DNA of 64,000 bases, taken from assembly GCF_009936235.1 (NCBI RefSeq), contig NZ_AP022314.1:1860001-1924000 (forward strand), given 5' to 3'. Below, piece after piece: positions 8,805-15,097 of the stretch. Position numbers and translations under genes: made by a program. A model generated the notes under the pieces. It searched no databases, had not been told where the DNA came from, and saw nothing but the letters and a program-made list of their open reading frames with translations. Within the stretch, counting starts at the first letter, position 1. Every line of letters starts with the position of its first letter. Origin of the DNA: Mycobacterium xenopi. Lineage in GTDB: Bacteria; Actinomycetota; Actinomycetes; Mycobacteriales; Mycobacteriaceae.

Positions 8805-8977
8805 CGAACTGGCCCTGCGGGATTGATTCTTAATCGGCAATTCCCCAGCCGTTTTGGTTCCAGTGCGCTGAACCGGCTCCAGAAAAGTCCGACAGCAGTA
8901 AGCTCCCCCTCGTCGTGCGTCGAGCACGGCGGCAGGGCAGATTAATTGCTCGATGGTGCCGACGAGAAAGGACTGAC

Positions 8978-9580
8978 ATGGGTGACACACTGACTGCAGG
9001 ACAGAAGCTGGTAAGGGGAGAGTCGCTCACCTCAAACAACGGCGCCTACACCTTGACGTTGCAAGACGACGGCAACTTGGTACTGGCGGTGCGCGGCAAG
9101 GCTATTTGGGCCACCGGTACCAACGGCCAAGATGTGGTGCGCGCGGAAGTACAGCCAGACGGCAACTTCGTCCTCTACACCGCGGACAAACCAGTGTGGG
9201 CCACTAACACTAAGGGCAAGAAGAATCCCAGACTCGTCCTGCAGGACGACCGCAACCTGGTGCTCTACGCCGACGGCGGGGCAGCATGGTCGACCAAGAC
9301 CGAAACCGATGCGCCGCCACCACCGGCCCCCGAAGAGCCGACCGCCGCGGCCGCACCCGCTGCTGAAGAACCCGCCCCCGAACCGGAAGCAGCCCCCGCA
9401 GAGCCGCCACCGGCGCCGGAACCCGCCGCACGGACGTACACCGTCGAATCCGGCGACACGTTGTGGGCCATCGCCGAGCGCTTCTACGGCGACGGCAGCA
9501 AATATCAGGTCATCGCCGACGCCAGCGGCATCTCGAACCCTGACCTGATTCACCCCGGGCAGGTGCTGACGATCCCCTGA
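8978..9580 (+). CDS. bulb-type (mannose-binding) lectin with C-terminal LysM domain
   Basis: A 200-aa two-domain protein. Residues about 1-110 form a monocot-mannose-binding (B-lectin/GNA) domain with three QxDxNxVxY-type sugar sites: LQDDGNLVLAV, VQPDGNFVLY and LQDDRNLVLY. The second and third sites are intact, and the first lacks the final Tyr. A Pro/Glu/Ala linker follows (about 110-152), then a LysM peptidoglycan-binding domain (TYTVESGDTLWAIAERFYG to HPGQVLTIP). ATG 8978 is preceded by GAGAAAGGA. No classical signal peptide is visible, so export would use another route. M. smegmatis has a described LysM lectin of the same design. It could bridge mannose-containing glycans and the wall. 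Confidence 0.9.
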   Translation: MGDTLTAGQKLVRGESLTSNNGAYTLTLQDDGNLVLAVRGKAIWATGTNGQDVVRAEVQPDGNFVLYTADKPVWATNTKGKKNPRLVLQDDRNLVLYADGGAAWSTKTETDAPPPPAPEEPTAAAAPAAEEPAPEPEAAPAEPPPAPEPAARTYTVESGDTLWAIAERFYGDGSKYQVIADASGISNPDLIHPGQVLTIP

Positions 9581-9671
9581 TCACTGCACGTTTTGGCGAT
9601 GTGGCGGCGCAGATCGACAAGACTGGGCCGCCACAGCGGAACTGCTTGGCCGTTCGGGTAGGGCCGCTTCC

Positions 9672-9677
9672 TAGAAT
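9672..9677 (+). promoter_or_regulatory. -10 element for a leaderless valS transcript
   Basis: TAGAAT ends six bases before the valS GTG at 9684, so transcription would begin at or next to the start codon. This agrees with the absence of a ribosome-binding site. An 8-bp inverted repeat (9601-9608/9627-9634) lies upstream and may end the lectin transcript. Confidence 0.6.
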
Positions 9678-9683
9678 TGTGCG

Positions 9684-12347
9684 GTGACCCCCAACCCGAA
9701 GCCCGCCGTCAGCCCTGCGGCTGAAGCTTTGCCCAAAACGTGGGATCCGGGCGCGGTCGAAAGCGCGATCTATCAGGGCTGGGTGGATGCTGGATATTTC
9801 ACCGCCGACCCGGCCAGCGCCAAGCCGGGGTATTCGATCGTGTTGCCGCCGCCCAATGTGACCGGCAGCCTGCACATGGGTCACGCGCTCGAGCACACGT
9901 TGATGGATGCCCTGACTCGGCGCAAGCGCATGCAGGGGTATGAGGTGCTGTGGTTGCCCGGCACCGACCACGCCGGTATTGCTACCCAGAGCGTGGTGGA
10001 GAACCAGCTTGCGCTGGAGGGCAAAACCAAAGAAGAGCTGGGCCGCGAGCGGTTCATTGAGACGGTGTGGCAGTGGAAGCGGGAATCCGGCGGCGCGATC
10101 GGGGCTCAGATGCGCCGCCTCGGCGACGGGGTGGACTGGAGCCGCGACCGGTTTACCCTCGACGAGGGCTTGTCCCGGGCAGTGCGCACGATGTTCAAAC
10201 GCCTCTATGACGCCGGCCTGATCTACCAGGCCGAACGGCTGGTGAACTGGTCACCGGTGCTGGAAACCGCCATTTCCGACCTCGAGGTCAACTACGAAGA
10301 CGTCGAAGGCGAACTGGTGTCGTTCCGGTATGGCTCGCTTGACGACTCGGAGCCGCACATCGTTGTCGCCACTACCCGCGTCGAGACAATGCTCGGCGAC
10401 ACCGCGATTGCGGTGCATCCTGACGACGAACGCTACCGCCATTTGGTTGGCACCAGCCTGCCGCACCCTTTCGTCAGCCGGATGCTCGTCGTCGTCGCCG
10501 ACCAGCATGTCGACCCCGAATTCGGAACGGGCGCCGTCAAAGTCACCCCCGCGCACGACCCCAACGACTTCGAGATCGGCCTGCGGCATCAATTGCCGAT
10601 GCCCAATATCATGGATACCAAGGGCCGAATTGCCGGTACCGGAACACAATTCGACGGCATGGACCGTTTCCAGGCCCGCGTAGCTGTGCGGGAGGCACTC
10701 GCGGCGCAGGGGCGCATCGTCGAAGAGAAGCGCCCATACCTGCATAGCGTCGGGCATTCTGAGCGTACCGGCGAGCCGATTGAGCCGCGGCTTTCGCTGC
10801 AGTGGTGGGTGCGGGTGGAATCTCTGGCTAAGGCCGCTGGTGACGCTGTCCGCAACGGACACACGGTGATTCACCCTGCCAGCATGGAGCCCCGGTGGTT
10901 CGGCTGGGTTGACGACATGCATGACTGGTGCATTTCACGTCAGCTCTGGTGGGGCCACCGTATTCCGATCTGGTATGGGCCCAACGGGGAGAAGGTGTGT
11001 GTCGGGCCCGACGAGACTCCGCCCGAGGACTGGAAACAAGATCCCGACGTGCTGGATACCTGGTTCTCGTCGGCGTTGTGGCCGTTTTCGACGATGGGTT
11101 GGCCAGAGCGCACGCCTGAATTGGAAAAGTTCTATCCCACAAGCGTGTTGGTCACCGGCTACGACATCTTGTTCTTCTGGGTGGCTCGCATGATGATGTT
11201 CGGCACCTTCGTCGGTGGCGACGACGCCATCACGCTCGATGGTCGTCGTGGACCTCAGGTGCCGTTCACCAACGTGTTCTTGCACGGGCTGATCCGCGAT
11301 GAGTTCGGCCGCAAGATGAGCAAGTCCAAGGGCAACATCATCGATCCGCTGGACTGGTTGGACCAATTCGGTGCCGACGCGTTGCGGTTCGCGCTGGCCC
11401 GGGGCGCCAGCCCGGGCGGTGACTTGACCATCAGCACGGACCATGTGCGGGCGTCGCGCAACTTCGGCACCAAGCTGTTCAACGCCACCCGGTTCGCTTT
11501 GCTCAACGGTGCCCGGCTAGCGCCGTTGCCCGACCTTGCCGACATGACCGACGCCGACCGTTGGATTCTGGGACGGTTGGAAGAGGTTCGCGCCGAGGTG
11601 GATTCGGCCTTCGACGGCTACGAGTTCAGCCGCGCCTGCGAGGCGTTGTACCACTTCACCTGGGACGAGTTCTGCGACTGGTACGTCGAGCTTGCCAAGA
11701 CACAACTCGCCGACGGCGTCACACATACCACCGCTGTGCTGGCCGCCGTACTCGACACCCTGCTGCGGCTGCTGCACCCGGTGATCCCGTTCATCACCGA
11801 GGCGCTGTGGCGGACCCTGACCGGTCAGGAGTCGCTGGTGATCGCCGACTGGCCGAAGCCGTCTGGGTTTGACTTGGATCATGTTGCCGCGCAACGGATC
11901 ATCGATATGCAAAAGCTGGTAACCGAGGTTCGCCGGTTCCGCAGCGATCAGGGGCTGGGCGATCGGCAGAAAGTGCCGGCCCGCCTCTCGGGTATCGACG
12001 AGGCCGATCTGTCCGGCCAAGTGCCTGCGGTGATGTCGCTGGCGTGGTTGACGGCGCCTGGACCCCAGTTCAATGCGTCGGTGTCGCTGGAGGTGCGGTT
12101 GAGCGGCGGCACTGTCGTCGTCGAACTCGACACGTCCGGTGTCGTCGACGTTGCTGCTGAACGCCGCCGCCTGGAAAAGGATTTGGCCGCAGCACAAAAA
12201 GAACTCGAGTCGACGACCGCCAAACTGGCAAACCACGACTTCCTGGCCAAGGCACCTCCGGCCGTCGTCGAAAAGATCCGGGCCCGCCAGCAACTGGCCC
12301 GCGACGAAGCCGACCGGATCGCGGCCAGGCTGGCCGCACTGCAATGA
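9684..12347 (+). CDS. valS: valyl-tRNA synthetase
   Basis: Charges tRNA-Val; 887 residues, normal for an actinobacterial class Ia enzyme. The HIGH-type motif reads GSLHMGHALEHT near residue 62, and the KMSKS loop is KMSKSKGN near residue 544. The CP1 editing domain (about 200-350) contains the family TTRVETMLGDTAIAVHPDD stretch. The C-terminus holds the anticodon-binding domain and the coiled-coil arm (AAERRRLEKDLAAAQKELEST). The GTG start fits the leaderless promoter immediately upstream. Its stop overlaps the folC ATG. Confidence 0.97.
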   Translation: MTPNPKPAVSPAAEALPKTWDPGAVESAIYQGWVDAGYFTADPASAKPGYSIVLPPPNVTGSLHMGHALEHTLMDALTRRKRMQGYEVLWLPGTDHAGIATQSVVENQLALEGKTKEELGRERFIETVWQWKRESGGAIGAQMRRLGDGVDWSRDRFTLDEGLSRAVRTMFKRLYDAGLIYQAERLVNWSPVLETAISDLEVNYEDVEGELVSFRYGSLDDSEPHIVVATTRVETMLGDTAIAVHPDDERYRHLVGTSLPHPFVSRMLVVVADQHVDPEFGTGAVKVTPAHDPNDFEIGLRHQLPMPNIMDTKGRIAGTGTQFDGMDRFQARVAVREALAAQGRIVEEKRPYLHSVGHSERTGEPIEPRLSLQWWVRVESLAKAAGDAVRNGHTVIHPASMEPRWFGWVDDMHDWCISRQLWWGHRIPIWYGPNGEKVCVGPDETPPEDWKQDPDVLDTWFSSALWPFSTMGWPERTPELEKFYPTSVLVTGYDILFFWVARMMMFGTFVGGDDAITLDGRRGPQVPFTNVFLHGLIRDEFGRKMSKSKGNIIDPLDWLDQFGADALRFALARGASPGGDLTISTDHVRASRNFGTKLFNATRFALLNGARLAPLPDLADMTDADRWILGRLEEVRAEVDSAFDGYEFSRACEALYHFTWDEFCDWYVELAKTQLADGVTHTTAVLAAVLDTLLRLLHPVIPFITEALWRTLTGQESLVIADWPKPSGFDLDHVAAQRIIDMQKLVTEVRRFRSDQGLGDRQKVPARLSGIDEADLSGQVPAVMSLAWLTAPGPQFNASVSLEVRLSGGTVVVELDTSGVVDVAAERRRLEKDLAAAQKELESTTAKLANHDFLAKAPPAVVEKIRARQQLARDEADRIAARLAALQ

Positions 12348-13759
12348 CGTCCGAGCCGCTCGGTCGGCGCTCGCCGGATCCCGCACCCGACGAGATCGCG
12401 GCGCTGTTACAGGTCGAGCACCTGCTCGATCAGCGCTGGCCGGAAACTCGCATCGAGCCGAGCCTGACTCGCATCAGCGCGCTGATGGATCTGCTCGGCT
12501 CACCCCAACGCGGCTACCCGTCGATCCACATCGCCGGCACCAACGGCAAAACCTCGGTGGCGCGGATGGTCGACGCACTGCTGCGAGCGCTCCACCGGCG
12601 GACCGGCCGCACCACCAGCCCGCACCTTCAGTCCGCGGTGGAGCGCATCGCAATCGACGGCAAACCGATCAGCCCCGCTGACTACGTCGCCACCTACCGC
12701 GACATCGAGCCCTACGTGCAGATGATCGACCAGCAGTCGCAGTCCAGCGGCGGTCCGGCGATGAGCAAGTTCGAAGTGCTCACCGCGATGGCGTTCGCCG
12801 CGTTCGCTGATGCGCCGGTCGACGTCGCGGTGGTGGAGGTCGGTCTGGGTGGGCGGTGGGATGCCACCAACGTGGTCAACGCGCCGGTGGCCGTCATCAC
12901 TCCGATCAGCATCGACCATGTCGACTATCTCGGCGACGACATCGGCGGCATCGCCGCGGAGAAAGCAGGGATTATCCGCAAAGCCGAAGGCCCAGTGGAC
13001 ACCGTCGCCGTCATTGCCCGCCAGGTGCCCGAAGTTATGGATGTGCTGTTGGCGCAAGCGGCGCGGGCCGACGCGCAGGTAGCGCGCGAGGACTCCGAGT
13101 TCGCGGTGCGCGACCGCCGCGTGGCTGTCGGCGGCCAGCTGCTGGATCTGCAGGGCCTAGGCGGGGCGTACTCCGATATCTATCTGCCGCTGCACGGCGA
13201 ACACCAGGCGCACAACGCGGCTGTCGCGCTGGCGGCGGTCGAGGCGTTCTTCGGCGCGGGCGCACAGCGCCAGCTCGACGTCGACGCGGTTCGCGCCGGA
13301 TTCGCGGCCGTGACCAGCCCTGGTCGGCTGGAGCGCATGCGCAGCACGCCGACGGTGTTCATCGACGCCGCGCATAACCCGGCGGGAGCGGCGGCGCTTG
13401 CGAAGGCCTTGGCCGATGAGTTCGACTTCCGATTTCTAGTCGGTGTGGTCAGTGTGCTGGCCGACAAGGACGTCGGCGGCATCCTCGCTGCGCTCGAGCC
13501 CGTCTTGGACCGGGTCGTCGTTACCCACAACCGGTCGCCGCGGGCGCTGGACGTCGAGTCGCTGGCCTTGGCGGCCGAGCAGCGGTTCGGCCCGGACCGG
13601 GTCGTCACCGCGGACAGCCTGCGCGACGCCGTCGACACCGCGACGGCGCTGGTCGACGACGCCGCGGGTGGGGACGCGTCCGGCACCGGCATAGTCATCA
13701 CCGGCTCGGTGGTCACCGCCGGCGCCGCGCGCACGTTGTTTGGTCGCGACCCGGAATGA
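12344..13759 (+). CDS. folC: folylpolyglutamate synthase / dihydrofolate synthase
   Basis: A 471-residue Mur-ligase-family enzyme that adds glutamate to dihydropteroate and/or folates. The P-loop HIAGTNGKTSVARM is near residue 65, followed by the folate-binding loop region TSPHLQSAVERIAIDGKPI. The second ATP site reads VEVGLGGRWDATNV, and IDAAHNPAGAAAL starts the C-terminal domain near residue 345. Start ATG 12344 overlaps the valS stop, and the stop overlaps the DUF4233 gene, forming a tight valS-folC-DUF4233 operon as in Rv2448c-Rv2446c. Confidence 0.96.
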   Translation: MTSEPLGRRSPDPAPDEIAALLQVEHLLDQRWPETRIEPSLTRISALMDLLGSPQRGYPSIHIAGTNGKTSVARMVDALLRALHRRTGRTTSPHLQSAVERIAIDGKPISPADYVATYRDIEPYVQMIDQQSQSSGGPAMSKFEVLTAMAFAAFADAPVDVAVVEVGLGGRWDATNVVNAPVAVITPISIDHVDYLGDDIGGIAAEKAGIIRKAEGPVDTVAVIARQVPEVMDVLLAQAARADAQVAREDSEFAVRDRRVAVGGQLLDLQGLGGAYSDIYLPLHGEHQAHNAAVALAAVEAFFGAGAQRQLDVDAVRAGFAAVTSPGRLERMRSTPTVFIDAAHNPAGAAALAKALADEFDFRFLVGVVSVLADKDVGGILAALEPVLDRVVVTHNRSPRALDVESLALAAEQRFGPDRVVTADSLRDAVDTATALVDDAAGGDASGTGIVITGSVVTAGAARTLFGRDPE

Positions 13760-14163
13760 CCGCGCAGCCCGATGGCGAGGCGCCACCACCGCCACCCGAC
13801 CCCTGGAAGGCCTTTCGTGGGGTGATGGCCGGCACGCTGATCTTGGAAGCCGTGGTGGTATTGCTGGCGGTGCCGGTGGTCGGCGCGGTCGGCGGGGGAC
13901 TGACCGCAGTGTCGCTTGGGTATTTGCTCGGTTTGGCGGCGGCCTTAGTCCTGCTGGTCGGGCTGCAGGGCCGGTCCTGGGCGATATGGGTCGACCTGGC
14001 CGCGCAGCTCGTGCCGATTGCCGGATTTGCGCTGTATCCGGGCGTGGGTTTCGTCGGCGTGCTGTTTGCCCTGGTGTGGATGCTGATCGCCTATTTACGC
14101 GCGGAGGTGCGGTGGCGCCAGCGGCGGGGCCTGTTGCCGGGTCAGCAGCGCCCGCCGGACTGA
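13756..14163 (+). CDS. small integral membrane protein, DUF4233 (Rv2446c-like)
   Basis: A 135-aa protein with a short Pro-rich cytoplasmic N-terminus and about four membrane helices (residues about 22-45, 50-68, 75-90 and 95-115), ending in a basic tail RAEVRWRQRRGLLPGQQ. Membrane topology and position between folC and ndk match Rv2446c. Function is unknown. It overlaps the folC stop by ATGA and so is probably cotranslated with it. Confidence 0.85.
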   Translation: MTAQPDGEAPPPPPDPWKAFRGVMAGTLILEAVVVLLAVPVVGAVGGGLTAVSLGYLLGLAAALVLLVGLQGRSWAIWVDLAAQLVPIAGFALYPGVGFVGVLFALVWMLIAYLRAEVRWRQRRGLLPGQQRPPD

Positions 14164-14183
14164 GCTGGCGGAGCGGCCGACGG

Positions 14184-14189
14184 TACGCT
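14184..14189 (+). promoter_or_regulatory. -10 element for a leaderless ndk transcript
   Basis: TACGCT is followed by seven bases and then the GTG at 14197, the spacing expected when the start codon is the first transcribed base. No Shine-Dalgarno precedes this GTG. This supports GTG 14197 as the real first codon, and therefore translation through the repeat array that follows. Confidence 0.6.
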
Positions 14190-14196
14190 GTGCGCC

Positions 14197-14811
14197 GTGA
14201 CACGCGCCGACGACGATGCAGAGCGAAGCGATGAGGAGGAGCGGCGCCATGGTCCTGCCGCCGACGACGATGCAGAGCGAAGCGATGAGGAGGAGCGGCG
14301 CCATGGTCCTGCCGCCGACGACGATGCAGAGCGAAGCGATGAGGAGGAGCGGCGCCATGGTCCTGCCGCCGACGACGATGCAGAGCGAAGCGATGAGGAG
14401 GAGCGGCGCACCCTGCTGTTGGTCAAGCCGGACGCCGTCGCTCGTGGGCTGATCGGTGAGATCATCAGCCGCATCGAACGCAAAGGCCTCACCTTCGCAG
14501 CACTTGAGCTGAGAAAGGTGAGCGACGAACTGGCCCGCCAGCACTACGCCGAGCACGAGGGCAAAGCGTTCTTCACCCCGTTGCTTGAGTTCATCACCTC
14601 TGGAGCGGTGGTGGCAGCAATCGTGGAGGGCCCGCGAGCGGTGGCGGCCGTGCGCCAGATTGCCGGGGCCACCGACCCGGTGGAGAAGGCGGCCCCGGGC
14701 ACGATCCGAGGCGACTTCGCGCTAGAAACGCAATTCAACCTGGTCCACGGTTCGGATTCGGCGGAATCTGCCCGGCGGGAGATCGCGCTGTGGTTTCCCG
14801 ACTACCGTTAG
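14197..14811 (+). CDS. ndk: nucleoside diphosphate kinase with repeat-encoded N-terminal extension
   Basis: Ndk exchanges the gamma-phosphate between nucleoside triphosphates and diphosphates. The core begins at about residue 70 with RRTLLLVKPDAVARGLIGE and carries the phosphohistidine at His184 in NLVHGSDS, equivalent to His117 of the 136-aa M. tuberculosis enzyme. The protein is 204 aa, so 68 residues are extra. They are VTRA plus 3.7 copies of DDDAERSDEEERRHGPAA from a tandem repeat. The leaderless-type promoter at 14184 argues that GTG 14197 is used. Alternatively GAGGAGGAG at 14395-14403, inside the last repeat, could serve as a ribosome-binding site for internal CTG 14413 or TTG 14419, giving a near-normal enzyme. 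Confidence 0.93.
   Translation: MTRADDDAERSDEEERRHGPAADDDAERSDEEERRHGPAADDDAERSDEEERRHGPAADDDAERSDEEERRTLLLVKPDAVARGLIGEIISRIERKGLTFAALELRKVSDELARQHYAEHEGKAFFTPLLEFITSGAVVAAIVEGPRAVAAVRQIAGATDPVEKAAPGTIRGDFALETQFNLVHGSDSAESARREIALWFPDYR
14209..14409 (+). repeat. MIRU-type tandem repeat, 54 bp x 3.7, in frame within ndk
   Basis: Three complete 54-bp units (14209-14262, 14263-14316 and 14317-14370) and a 39-bp partial unit (14371-14409) appear identical by eye. Each contains GACGATGCAGAGCG and GATGAGGAGGAGCGGCGC, core words of mycobacterial interspersed repetitive units. The unit length is a multiple of three, so copy-number change would not break ndk. Each unit also holds the purine-rich GAGGAGGAG, which resembles a ribosome-binding site. 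The array sits immediately after the fourth ndk codon. Confidence 0.9.
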
Positions 14812-14966
14812 CGAGCGCAGTGGTCGGTCTGAGGCCGGTCGTGTGGGATACTGGGTATCGGGTGAACGTCGCCAGACCGGTGTCCGAAGCCCGAATGAAG
14901 ACCTAGACAAGCGCGACCACCGCCGTCGGCGGTGCGGCGCCGACTGTCGAGCCATCATTCAGCCGG

Positions 14967-15086
14967 GCGCCGAGCGGGTTCTACTCGAGCCGCTCGGCGC
15001 GAGACGATTACAAGCCCGGGAGAAGCTACCCGGGCACATAGTGAAGCCCTCGCGTGGCCGCGTCGTCATGACGCGCCCGGGGGCTT
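14967..15086 (+). promoter_or_regulatory. structured leader of rne with three hairpins
   Basis: The 286 bp between ndk and rne hold three stem-loops. GCGCCGAGCGG (14967-14977) pairs with 14990-15000, an 11-bp perfect stem. GCCCGGG (15014-15020) pairs with 15029-15035. A nested structure follows, AAGCCC (15044-15049) with GGGCTT (15081-15086) enclosing CGCGTC/GACGCG (15059-15075). The last ends directly against the GAGGAGA ribosome-binding site. RNase E genes are autoregulated through their leaders in enterobacteria, so a similar role is a reasonable inference here. Confidence 0.55.
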
Positions 15087-15097
15087 GAGGAGACTAC

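Noticed and set aside
14209..14409. Reading the ndk and octT arrays as CRISPR
   Set aside because: The units are directly tandem without unique spacers, lie inside coding frames and match MIRU words.
14216..14452. Second frame through the ndk repeats (MQSEAMRRSGAMVLPPTT repeated)
   Set aside because: It is open because the unit is a multiple of three and lacks stops; it runs out of frame into ndk and carries no domain.
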